A stretch of 24,971 bases of DNA from Cyanobacteria bacterium UBA5018 (lineage in GTDB: Bacteria; Cyanobacteriota; Cyanobacteriia; PCC-6307; Cyanobiaceae), in the NCBI GenBank assembly GCA_002396505.1, contig DGYA01000138.1, positions 1 through 24,971 on the forward strand, read 5' to 3'. The position numbers and the translations under genes are program-made. How positions within the stretch are numbered: position 1 is the stretch's first letter; each line of letters opens with the position of its first letter. Of this stretch, positions 15,171 through 22,537 are shown piece by piece. The notes under the pieces are model-generated. The model was given only the letters and a program-made list of their open reading frames with translations. It made no database searches and was not told where the DNA came from.

Positions 15171-15271
15171 GGACTACAGGGCGGTTGGACTACCTAGGCG
15201 GTTGGACTACCTAGGCGGTTGGGCTACCTAGGCGGTTGGGCTACCTGGGCCGCTGGGCTAACTGGGCCGCT
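15171..15271. repeat. 17-bp tandem repeat, about 6 units
   Basis: Units of GGACTACCTAGGCGGTT (15187-15203 and 15204-15220 are identical) are followed by GGGCTACCTAGGCGGTT, GGGCTACCTGGGCCGCT and GGGCTAACTGGGCCGCT. A shorter first unit begins at 15171, and decayed units continue to about 15300. Because 17 is not a multiple of 3, the frame changes at each unit, so the array is not coding even though open frames cross it. Confidence 0.85.
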
Positions 15272-15367
15272 GGACTACCGGTGCCACCTGGGTATCGGAC
15301 CGCTGGACTGCCAGTGGAGGCCTGGGTATCTGTTGAACTGGAGGATCTGGCTGCCCAGGCAATCGCT

Positions 15368-16237
15368 TTGTCCACCTCTCCCCCCAAAACACCGCTCAGC
15401 CTGGCTGGCCGCATGGCCCGCTGGGGGGTGGCGATCGTGGTGGTCTATGCCCTGATCGCCCTGCTCACGCCCCTGTTGGTGGCGGCGGGGCTGCTGCCCG
15501 ATCCCTCGCTGGGCCTGCAGAATCCCATCTATGGCCCGCCTTCGCTGGCCCACTGGTGCGGCACCGATCGGCTCGGGCGAGATGTCTGCGTGCGCACCCT
15601 GGCCGGCAGTGGGGTGGCCCTGCAGGTGGTGGTGGTGGCCCTGGTGATCGCGCTGGTGATCGGTGTGCCCCTCGGCATGCTCAGCGGCTATCTGGGGGGC
15701 TGGCTGGATCGCGGTCTGGTGTTGCTGATGGACACCCTCTACACCCTGCCGGTGCTGCTGCTGTCGGTGGTGCTGGCCTTTTTGCTCGGCCGCGGCCTGC
15801 CCAATGCCGCCGCAGCTCTTTGTGTGGTCTATGTGCCTCAATATTTTCGCGTCGTTCGCAACCAGACGGCCCAGGTGAAGTCTGAGTTGTATATAGAAGC
15901 GGCCCGCTCGCTCGGCGCCGGGCCCCTGTGGATTCTGCGGCGCTATCTGCTGCGCAATGTGATCACCTCTGTGCCGGTGCTGCTCACCCTGAATGCCGCC
16001 GATGCGGTGCTGGTGTTGGGCGGGCTGGGTTTCCTGGGCCTGGGGCTGCCGGAGACGGTTCCCGAGTGGGGCGGCGATCTACAGCAGGCCCTCACCGCCG
16101 TGCCCACGGGCATTTGGTGGACTGCCCTCTACCCGGGCCTGGCCATGTTCATCCTGGTGCTGGGTCTCTCCTGCCTGGGGGAAGGGCTGGAAAGCTGGCT
16201 GAGTGGCTCTGGCCAAGGGCAACACAGCGACGCCTAG
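15368..16237 (+). CDS. ABC transporter permease, DppC/OppC (peptide/nickel) family
   Basis: This is an inner-membrane permease of about 289 aa from TTG 15368. It has an N-terminal membrane helix (VAIVVVYALIALLTPLLV), then the family signature GTDRLGRDV, and a five-helix transport domain. The EAA loop that contacts the ATPase reads EAARSLGAGPLWILRRYLLRN. The C-terminal helices include GGLGFLGLGLPE and a TGIWWTALYPGLAMF segment. It would import peptides, nickel or a related solute together with a DppB-type partner, a binding protein and ATPases, none of which is adjacent. The start is uncertain: the frame stays open upstream to 15236 through the 17-bp repeat array, which is probably not coding, and there is no strong ribosome site at 15368. 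Confidence 0.85.
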   Translation: MSTSPPKTPLSLAGRMARWGVAIVVVYALIALLTPLLVAAGLLPDPSLGLQNPIYGPPSLAHWCGTDRLGRDVCVRTLAGSGVALQVVVVALVIALVIGVPLGMLSGYLGGWLDRGLVLLMDTLYTLPVLLLSVVLAFLLGRGLPNAAAALCVVYVPQYFRVVRNQTAQVKSELYIEAARSLGAGPLWILRRYLLRNVITSVPVLLTLNAADAVLVLGGLGFLGLGLPETVPEWGGDLQQALTAVPTGIWWTALYPGLAMFILVLGLSCLGEGLESWLSGSGQGQHSDA

Positions 16238-16271
16238 GCGCTCCACAATGGCGATCTGACGCGGATTCGCC

Positions 16272-16562
16272 GTGCCCCTGTGGTTGGACATCTTCTTGTT
16301 GGTGGCGGCCGTGGTTCTCTGGGCCACCGGCCTGGCCAATGGCGACGATGTCTGGAGCCTGTTTCAGCAGTTGCTGGGCGTGATCGCCCTGCTGGTGGTG
16401 ATCCTCGGCGGCCGCCTGCTCGTTTTGGAGCTGGCCGGTCTGGCCCTGGCCATCTGGCTTCCTGGCGCCAACAGCCGCCGCTTGCTGAGCACCAGCTATC
16501 GCTCCCCAGAGGCCGGCCAGCTCAACAGCGCAGACGCAGAGAGCGGGGCAAGGCTTCGCTGA
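16272..16562 (+). CDS. Small membrane protein of unknown function (96 aa)
   Basis: The GTG at 16272, 34 bp after the permease, opens a 96-aa protein. It has two or three hydrophobic helices (FLLVAAVVLWATGLA, LLGVIALLVVILGGRLLVL, LAGLALAIWLP), followed by a hydrophilic tail of about 30 residues (SRRLLSTSYRSPEAG). It is probably cotranscribed with the permease. Its last 41 bp overlap the end of the convergent trmH gene. The family is not recognised. A shorter protein would avoid the overlap, but the only visible stop is the one used. Confidence 0.55.
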   Translation: MPLWLDIFLLVAAVVLWATGLANGDDVWSLFQQLLGVIALLVVILGGRLLVLELAGLALAIWLPGANSRRLLSTSYRSPEAGQLNSADAESGARLR

Positions 16563-17211
16563 TCTCCCCCTCCGCAGTCAGCTCCGGATAGGGTTTGGCC
16601 TGCTGGCGGTACCAGGAGGCCACCTCTGGGTAGGCCCACTCAAACAGCAGCGTCTGATATTGGCCCGGGGCCAGGCCCTGGCCGCACTCGGGCACCTTGC
16701 CGGCCTGCTGGCGCTGCCTCAAGGCCTCGAACAGCAGGGTGGCGGCTGCCACACTCACGTTCAGCGACTGCACCATGCCACGCATCGGGATCCGGATCGC
16801 CTGGTCCACCATTGCCGCGGTATCCGGGCTGAGGCCCCACTTCTCAGCCCCGAGCACAAAGGCTGTGGGGCCGGTGTAATCACCATCGCGATAGTCGATC
16901 GCATCCGCCGCCAGATGGGTGCCATAGAGCTTGTAGCCGCTGGCCTTGAGCATTTGCACCGCCTCCAGGCTGGTGCCATGGCGGTGCAGCTTCACCCATT
17001 TCTGACTGCCCTGGGCCGTGCTGTTGAAGGTGGGTTGGCGTCCCGCCAGACTGACCAGATGGGCATCCACCAACCCCACCGCATCGGCGCTGCGCAGGAT
17101 TGCCGAAAGGTTATGGGGCTTGTCCACCTGCTCCAGCATCAGGGTGAGATCACCCATGCGGCAATCGAGCACGGCCTTGAGTCGCTCGAAGCGACGGGGC
17201 AGTAAGGGCAT
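16522..17211 (-). CDS. trmH: tRNA (guanosine-2'-O)-methyltransferase TrmH
   Basis: This SPOUT-family methyltransferase has about 229 aa. It should methylate the ribose of G18 in the D-loop of tRNA, using S-adenosylmethionine. The diagnostic segments are motif 1 (KPHNLSAILRSADAVG), motif 2 (FVLGAEKWGLSP) and motif 3 (IPMRGMVQSLNVSVAAATLLFEALRQR), which form the knot. A C-terminal extension (LLFEWAYPEVASWYRQ) matches the TrmH subgroup. The start could be ATG 17211 (MPLLPRRFERL, preferred as the conserved N terminus) or ATG 17226. The latter would overlap the ATG of the divergent neighbour within the tetranucleotide CATG. The 3' end overlaps the small membrane protein gene by 41 bp. Confidence 0.92.
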   Translation of the reverse strand: MPLLPRRFERLKAVLDCRMGDLTLMLEQVDKPHNLSAILRSADAVGLVDAHLVSLAGRQPTFNSTAQGSQKWVKLHRHGTSLEAVQMLKASGYKLYGTHLAADAIDYRDGDYTGPTAFVLGAEKWGLSPDTAAMVDQAIRIPMRGMVQSLNVSVAAATLLFEALRQRQQAGKVPECGQGLAPGQYQTLLFEWAYPEVASWYRQQAKPYPELTAEGEISEALPRSLRLRC

Positions 17212-17224
17212 CGAGGATGGTGAC

Positions 17225-17560
17225 ATGGCCCCATCCAGCTTCGATCAGCGGGTGTATGCCGCCGTGGCCTTGATTCCCCATGGCCAGCTGGCCACCTACG
17301 GCCAGATCGCCGCGCTGATCGGCGCCTCGGGCTGCGCCCGCCAGGTGGGTTGGGCTTTGAGGCGGCTGCAACTGCCCTCTCCCCTGCCCTGGCATCGGGT
17401 GGTGAATGCCAAGGGCCAGGTGAGCATGGGCATCAACCGGGAAGGCAGCGACTGGATCCAGCGGCAACGACTGATCGCCGAGGGCATTCCCGTGAGCTGG
17501 GATGGCAGGTTGCCGCTGCGGCGCTATCTGTGGAGCCCGCCGCCGCTTCCCCTTGCTTGA
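17225..17560 (+). CDS. Alkyltransferase-like (ATL) DNA-repair protein
   Basis: This 111-aa protein is the DNA-binding domain of the O6-alkylguanine-DNA alkyltransferase (MGMT/Ogt) family. The helix-turn-helix segment HGQLATYGQIAALIG and the block GCARQVGWALRRL are clear. The active-site motif, normally PCHRV, reads PWHRVV, so the acceptor Cys is replaced by Trp. That is the hallmark of ATL proteins, which bind O6-alkylguanine without repairing it and hand the lesion to nucleotide excision repair. GAGGA at 17213-17217 precedes ATG 17225. The stop lies just inside the next gene, rsmB, whose TTG 17553 overlaps it. An ATL role is inferred from the motif and the short length. Confidence 0.88.
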   Translation: MAPSSFDQRVYAAVALIPHGQLATYGQIAALIGASGCARQVGWALRRLQLPSPLPWHRVVNAKGQVSMGINREGSDWIQRQRLIAEGIPVSWDGRLPLRRYLWSPPPLPLA

Positions 17561-19016
17561 GTCTGCGCCGATTGGGCTGGCACCGCGCCAGGTGGCTTGG
17601 CAGGTGCTGCAGGCGGTGGCCAGTGGCGCCTATGCCGATGCCGCCTTGGAGCGCGAACTACAGCGCCAACAACTGGCCCCCGCCGATCGAGCCCTGGCCA
17701 CCGAATTGGCCTATGGCACCATTCGCCAGCGCCGCCTGCTCGATGGTTGGCTCGACGCCCTGGGGAAACTGCCGGCCCAGCGCCAGCCACCCCGCCTGCG
17801 TTGGTTGCTGCACCTGGGGCTCTATCAGCTGTTGTTCAGCGATCGGGTGCCGGCATCGGCGGCCGTGAGCACCACGGTGGAGCTGGCAAAAAGCGGTGGC
17901 CTGGCCCGCCTGGCGCCGGTGGCCAACGCCCTGCTGCGCTCGGCCCTGAGAATGCGCTCTGGCGGCCCCGCACCCAGCCAGGTCAGCGAAACCAGCCAGG
18001 CCCCTGATCCCAGCGCCAGCCCTGCAGTCAGCGCCAGCTCTGATCCCAGCGCCATCCCTGCAGCGAGCAGAGGCACTGAACCCTGGCAGGGGCTAAAACT
18101 CCCGGCCGATGCCGCCCAGTGCCTGGCCCTGCGGCGCTCCCTGCCCGACTGGCTGGCGGTGCTGCTGTTGCAGTGGCTGCCAGCGGAGGCGGCCGAGGCC
18201 TTTGCCCTGGCCAGCAACCTGCCCCATTCCGTGGATTTACGCGTCAACCCGCTGCGGGCTTCCAGCGAGCAACTGCTGGTGGAGTTGCGGGCCGCTGGCC
18301 TGACGGTGGAACCGCTGCCGGGGCTGCCCCTGGGCCTGGCTCTGCAGGGACGCCGCGGCGATCTGCGCCTGTTGCCGGGGTTTGCGGCCGGCCAATGGTG
18401 CGTGCAGGATCGAGCCGCCCAGCGCATCGCCAGCCTGCTGGCACCCGAGAGCGGCCAGCGGGTGCTTGATGCCTGCGCCGCACCGGGGGGGAAGAGCACC
18501 CACCTGGCCGAACTGATGGGCGATCAAGGGGAGATTTGGGCGGTGGATCGCTCGGGTGCACGGCTGGAGCGGCTGCGGCGCAACGCCGAACGCCTGGGGC
18601 TGGGCTGCATCCGCACCCTGGCGGTCGATGCGCTGGTGCTGGCCAGCGAAAAGCCCGCCTGGATCGGCTATTTCGACCGAATTTTGCTGGATGCCCCCTG
18701 CTCCGGTCTCGGCACCCTGGCCCGCCATGCCGACGCCCGCTGGCGGATCAACCCGGAGGCCATCGACGCATTAGTGAAGCTGCAACGCAGCCTGTTGGAG
18801 GCACTACTGCCCCTGCTGAAACCCGGTGGGCGGCTGGTCTATGCCACCTGCACCGTGCATCCAGCCGAGAATTGCGATCAGGTGGCGGCCCTGCTGGCCG
18901 ACAATCCGGCCCTGTCCCTGCTGGAAAGCTGGCAGGTATGGCCGGGCGCCACTGCGGTTGATGGCGCGGCTGGCCAAGCCGGCGATGGCTTTTATGCAGC
19001 TCTGCTGCAGGGCTGA
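17553..19016 (+). CDS. rsmB: 16S rRNA (cytosine-5)-methyltransferase RsmB/Sun
   Basis: From TTG 17553 the protein is 487 aa. An N-terminal NusB-like RNA-binding domain (about residues 5-135: APRQVAWQVLQAV, LAYGTIRQRRLLDG, LFSDRVPASAAV) precedes the Rossmann methyltransferase domain. The latter has motif I (VLDACAAPGGKSTHLAEL), the Cys motif LLDAPCSGLGTL and the catalytic Cys motif YATCTVHPAEN. The family methylates C967 of 16S rRNA in E. coli. Between the two domains sits an Ala/Pro/Ser-rich insert of about 45 residues (134-179) built from short related phrases (PDPSASPAVSASSDPSAIPA). The insert may be a flexible linker. The start overlaps the ATL gene by 8 bp; the frame is open upstream to 17502. 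Confidence 0.92.
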   Translation: MLESAPIGLAPRQVAWQVLQAVASGAYADAALERELQRQQLAPADRALATELAYGTIRQRRLLDGWLDALGKLPAQRQPPRLRWLLHLGLYQLLFSDRVPASAAVSTTVELAKSGGLARLAPVANALLRSALRMRSGGPAPSQVSETSQAPDPSASPAVSASSDPSAIPAASRGTEPWQGLKLPADAAQCLALRRSLPDWLAVLLLQWLPAEAAEAFALASNLPHSVDLRVNPLRASSEQLLVELRAAGLTVEPLPGLPLGLALQGRRGDLRLLPGFAAGQWCVQDRAAQRIASLLAPESGQRVLDACAAPGGKSTHLAELMGDQGEIWAVDRSGARLERLRRNAERLGLGCIRTLAVDALVLASEKPAWIGYFDRILLDAPCSGLGTLARHADARWRINPEAIDALVKLQRSLLEALLPLLKPGGRLVYATCTVHPAENCDQVAALLADNPALSLLESWQVWPGATAVDGAAGQAGDGFYAALLQG

Positions 19017-19093
19017 TCAAATCAGCTGCAGGGCTGGTCGAATCGACCTGCTGGTCGTTGTCGAATCGACCCGGTGAAGCCGCCGCTGCCCGC

Positions 19094-21217
19094 TCAGGGG
19101 GGGCTGGGGGCAGCCAGCGGCATAGGCGGCGGTGCCGTTGGCGGAGCTGGGGCCGCCGGCGGGCTGGGAGGCAAAGCTGGGGCGGGGTTGGCACTGGTGC
19201 CGGCGCCGGCATTGGGATTGGCATTGGAATTGGCCGCTGGGGCCTGCTCGGCGGGGCCATTGCCGCGGCTGGAGGGTTGGCTGGCTGGACTTGGGCCAGC
19301 AGCTGGCTCTGGGCTGGACTCGGGCGAGGGCTGGGGCCACCAGCGGGATCCGGCATCGGTGGGGCCCCGGCCGGCCGCCGGCTTGGCATCGCGCAGAAAG
19401 CTGCCGGTGAGCTCTGGCTTGGGCGGGAATTGCCGCACCGGCATGCCCTTCACGATTGGTGCCATGAACGCCCGCCAGGCATAGGTGGCCAGCACGCTGG
19501 TAGTGCCGGTTTCACGGCTGTTGTCGTAGCCGAGCCACACACCGGCGGTGAGCTGGGGAATGGAACCGATGAACCACAGGTCGCGGCCCCCCTCGGAGGT
19601 GCCGGTCTTGCCGGCCACCGGCCGATCGTCGAGGCTGGCGCCGGCTCCAGTGCCCGCCGCCACCGCCTGCCGCAGCATCCAGAGCATGGCGTCGGCAATG
19701 TCGCTGGCGACGGCGGGGTGGCCGCGATCGCCATTCAAACGCCGGCTCCAGAGCAGCTGACCTTCCGGGCCGAGGATTTCTTCAAAAGGGGTGGGTTTTA
19801 TATAGATACCTCGGTTGTTGATTGCGGCATAGGCGGCGGTCATATCGAGCACAGTTTGCTCATAGGCGCCCAGGGCCAGGGGGTAGTAGCGGCCCAGGGG
19901 GCGGGTGATGCCCAGGCTTTTGGCGGTGGCGATCACCTTGTCGAAGCCCAGCTGCTGCAACAACTGCACCGCCACGGTGTTCAGCGAATTTTGCAGCGCC
20001 CTCACCATAGTTACCGCACCGAAGTAGCGATTGCCAAAATTGCGCGGGCAGTAGCCTGCAAAACAACGGGCCGAATCCACGATGATTCGTTCAGGCCGCA
20101 TGCCCTCCTGTAGGGCAGTGAGATATACGAATAGCTTGAAAGTAGAGCCCGGAGAACGCAGGGCCTGGGCAGCCCTGTTGAACTGGCTGGTCTCAAAATC
20201 CTTGCCTCCCACCATCGCGCGCACCAGGCCAGTGCCCGGCTCCATGGCCACCAGAGCACCCTGCATCTGGCCGGTGGCGCAGGTGTCAATGGCTTTCTGG
20301 GCCTGATCCTGCCAGGCCAGATTGACGCTGCTGCGCACGGTAATTCCGCCCACTTCCAACTGCTCTGGAGTGAGCAGTTTCGGCAGTTCCTGTTGCACCC
20401 AACTGCTGAAGTAGGGAGCGCGACTTTCCCAATACTTGGGTTCAGCCGGTTTGAGGGCTAGGGGCGTGGCATCAGCCTGGTATTTTGCGGCTGCGGAGAT
20501 GAAGCCAGCCTCCTCCATGCGGCCCAAGACGATGGCCCTTCGTTGTAGAGCCAGATCTGGATTCACCAGGGGCGAGTACACCGATGGCGCCGGCGGCAGG
20601 CCGGCGATCAGGGCCATCTCCGCCAGATTTAGTTGATCGGGGGTTTTCGAGAAGTAAATCCAGGCGGCATCGGATACGCCATAGGCACCCGAACCGAGAT
20701 ATACCACGTTGAGGTACTCGGTGAGAATCTGCCGCTTGCTGAGCTGGCGTTCCAGCTTGCCCGCCAAGGCGGCTTCCTTGAGTTTGCGCAGGATGGTGCG
20801 GTCCTGGCTAAGGAATACGGTGCGGGCCAACTGTTGGGTGATCGTGCTGGCGCCTTCCTCCACCGAGCCCTGGCGGAGGTTGCTGAGCAGGGCCCTCAAA
20901 ATGCCAGTGACATCGATGCCGTCGTGCTGGTAAAAACGGCGATCTTCCGCGGCGATAAAGGCCTTGGCAACAAGATCCGGTAGCCGGCCAACGCTCAACT
21001 TGTCGCGGCTGGCCGGACCAATCGTTTGCACCACCTGGCCATCGGCCGAGAGGATCGTCAGGGTGCCAGGGCGGTTGAAGCTGCTGATCCGACGGGCGTC
21101 GGGTAACCGGCTGTCAATAGCCGCCACCAGGCCAGCCTGGGCGAAGGCCACACCGCTGCCAATAGCAAGGGCGAGCAGGCCGCTACGCAGCAGGTGGCGA
21201 CGACCCCTCCTGCTCAC
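19094..21217 (-). CDS. Class A penicillin-binding protein (PBP1 type)
   Basis: This is a bifunctional peptidoglycan synthase of about 707 aa. One N-terminal membrane helix (LLALAIGSGVAFA) anchors a GT51 glycosyltransferase domain (AAEDRRFYQHDGID, EGASTITQQLAR, EYLNVVYLGSGAYG). The transpeptidase domain has SPGSTFK (active-site Ser), SLN and KTGT. The C terminus is a Pro/Ala/Ser/Asn-rich tail of about 95 residues, probably disordered and periplasmic. GTG 21217 is chosen because it starts one base after the chlG stop codon. A TTG at 21244 would overlap chlG by 26 bp. The gene follows petP and chlG on the same strand and is probably cotranscribed with them. Confidence 0.93.
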   Translation of the reverse strand: MSRRGRRHLLRSGLLALAIGSGVAFAQAGLVAAIDSRLPDARRISSFNRPGTLTILSADGQVVQTIGPASRDKLSVGRLPDLVAKAFIAAEDRRFYQHDGIDVTGILRALLSNLRQGSVEEGASTITQQLARTVFLSQDRTILRKLKEAALAGKLERQLSKRQILTEYLNVVYLGSGAYGVSDAAWIYFSKTPDQLNLAEMALIAGLPPAPSVYSPLVNPDLALQRRAIVLGRMEEAGFISAAAKYQADATPLALKPAEPKYWESRAPYFSSWVQQELPKLLTPEQLEVGGITVRSSVNLAWQDQAQKAIDTCATGQMQGALVAMEPGTGLVRAMVGGKDFETSQFNRAAQALRSPGSTFKLFVYLTALQEGMRPERIIVDSARCFAGYCPRNFGNRYFGAVTMVRALQNSLNTVAVQLLQQLGFDKVIATAKSLGITRPLGRYYPLALGAYEQTVLDMTAAYAAINNRGIYIKPTPFEEILGPEGQLLWSRRLNGDRGHPAVASDIADAMLWMLRQAVAAGTGAGASLDDRPVAGKTGTSEGGRDLWFIGSIPQLTAGVWLGYDNSRETGTTSVLATYAWRAFMAPIVKGMPVRQFPPKPELTGSFLRDAKPAAGRGPTDAGSRWWPQPSPESSPEPAAGPSPASQPSSRGNGPAEQAPAANSNANPNAGAGTSANPAPALPPSPPAAPAPPTAPPPMPLAAPSPP

Positions 21218-21218
21218 A

Positions 21219-22199
21219 TCACGCCACCAGGCCGCTATGGCCAATGGCCAGGGCAGTCACCAACATCCCCAGCACCAAAAACGGTTGAGCACTGGCCTGG
21301 TACTTCACATCAAAGGCCACCGGATCGCGCAGTAGCCAGATGTCCTGGAAGGTGATCTGGGGCACGATCAATAACACCAACAACACCGCCGCAAAATTTT
21401 GGCCGATGGCGATCAGCACGGCCACCATGGCCAGCTGGAAGAAATCGATCATCGCCGCACTGATCCAGCTGGCCCGGGTGATGCCGAACACCACCGGCAG
21501 AGATTGCAGCCCCAGGGCTCGATCCCCCTCCACGCTCTTGAAATCATTGACCACGGCGATACCCAGTCCCGCCAGGGAATAGGCAAGGGTGAGCAGGGCA
21601 GTGGTCCAGGTGAGTTGACCAAACAAAGCCTGGCCAGCCCACCAGGGCAGGGCGATGTAGCTGGCGCCGAGGGCGTAATTGCCCAGCCAGCCGTTCTGCT
21701 TGAGCTTGAGCGGCGGGGCCGAATATATGAAGCTCACAAAGGAGCCCCCCAAGGCCAGCAACAACAGCACCGGCGTGTCGTGGCCGGCCCAGAGGTCGAG
21801 GCCATAGGCCACCGCCAGGCCCGCCAGCAGCAGCAGCCACACCTGCAGCTTCACCTGCCAGAGAGGAATGGCACCAGAGGGAATCGGCCGATAGGGCTCG
21901 TTGATCGCGTCGATGTCGCGGTCGTAGTAGTCGTTGATGGTTTGGGTGTAGCCGGCCAGCAGCGGGCCACTCATCAACATGCAGGCAATCGAGGCGCCCA
22001 CCTCGGCAGGGCGCCAGTGGAAGTTGCCGGAGGCGGCGGCTCCGCAGAGCACCCCCCAGATCAGCGGGATCCAGGTGACCGGCTTCATCAGCTGCAGCCG
22101 GATCTTCCAGATGTTGGTGGTGCCGCTGGCACCCTTCATACCCAGCAATTGCCGGGCGGCACCGCCCGAGCTGGCTTCGCGGTTTGGACTAGGGCTCAA
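21219..22199 (-). CDS. chlG: Chlorophyll synthase ChlG
   Basis: This integral membrane prenyltransferase of 326 aa (UbiA superfamily) attaches the phytyl or geranylgeranyl chain to chlorophyllide a, the last step of chlorophyll synthesis. The ChlG signatures are unmistakable: WKIRLQLMKPVTWIPLIWG, the Mg-binding motif QTINDYYDRDIDAINEPYRP, and the second Asp region AVVNDFKSVEGDRALGLQSLP. Seven to nine membrane helices follow the polar N terminus. The start is probably TTG 22199, seven bases after the petP stop. ATG 22139 (MKGASGTTN) is possible, but chlG proteins normally keep residues upstream of it (RQLLGMKG). Confidence 0.97.
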   Translation of the reverse strand: MSPSPNREASSGGAARQLLGMKGASGTTNIWKIRLQLMKPVTWIPLIWGVLCGAAASGNFHWRPAEVGASIACMLMSGPLLAGYTQTINDYYDRDIDAINEPYRPIPSGAIPLWQVKLQVWLLLLAGLAVAYGLDLWAGHDTPVLLLLALGGSFVSFIYSAPPLKLKQNGWLGNYALGASYIALPWWAGQALFGQLTWTTALLTLAYSLAGLGIAVVNDFKSVEGDRALGLQSLPVVFGITRASWISAAMIDFFQLAMVAVLIAIGQNFAAVLLVLLIVPQITFQDIWLLRDPVAFDVKYQASAQPFLVLGMLVTALAIGHSGLVA

Positions 22200-22206
22200 G
22201 GGGGCC

Positions 22207-22431
22207 TCAGGCGAGGGCGATTTCGTCGTCGAAGAACCAGGCGGTTTGATTGCCGCTCAGCTGCACGACTACACCGATTCCCTTGCCATCAACCGTACGA
22301 AAACCCTTGACCACACCGGAGGCATCGGCCTTGAGCAGCTCGACCAGCTCGGCGGGAATGCGGTCGCGCACCCGAATGATCCGCACCTTCGAACCGATCT
22401 GAACGGCCTCTGAAGTGGCAGCCTGGGACAT
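22207..22431 (-). CDS. petP: Cytochrome b6f complex-associated protein PetP (DUF2862)
   Basis: This 74-aa SH3-like beta protein belongs to the DUF2862 family, whose Synechocystis member PetP (Ssr2998) binds the cytochrome b6f complex and influences electron transport. The visible family features are [40 protein letters not shown] and the end [15 protein letters not shown] 22431 gives a short polar N terminus (MSQAATSEA). The open frame continues upstream into the divergent hisF region without coding character. It is the first gene of the petP-chlG-PBP group and lies divergent from hisF, about 106 bp away. Confidence 0.85.
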   Translation of the reverse strand: MSQAATSEAVQIGSKVRIIRVRDRIPAELVELLKADASGVVKGFRTVDGKGIGVVVQLSGNQTAWFFDDEIALA

Positions 22432-22537
22432 GGTCGGCGCGACCCGAAAAAGTGGCGCAACCCTAACAGCGCCCATCCTGGGGCCCGCCCCGGCGATGGC
22501 CCCGCGCCCCTCAGCCCCTCGCCCCCAGCCGATTGCC

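Larger units (their letters stand above)
14477..15367. other. Gene-free spacer with several repeat arrays
   Basis: No protein gene is supported in these nearly 900 bases. The stretch contains a 15-bp tandem array (14589-14693), a perfect 10-bp hairpin (14964-14991), a triple 12-mer (15109-15144) and a 17-bp tandem array (15171-15271). A minus-strand frame at 14704-14940 shows no recognisable features. The spacer also marks the change from moderate to high G+C on its right. Confidence 0.5.

Noticed and set aside
15171..15300. CRISPR or coding repeat
   Set aside because: The 17-bp units have no spacers, and the reading frame changes at every unit.
15275..15841. 188-codon His/Gln-rich minus-strand frame
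   Set aside because: It is antisense to the ABC permease with shadow-type composition and no motif.
19058..20113. Long plus-strand frame opposite the PBP gene
   Set aside because: It is a Gly/Ala/Arg-rich antisense shadow of the well-supported PBP coding sequence in high-G+C DNA.
21399..22310. 303-codon plus-strand frame opposite chlG
   Set aside because: It is antisense to a certain chlG and rich in Gln, His, Gly and Arg, typical of high-G+C shadow frames.
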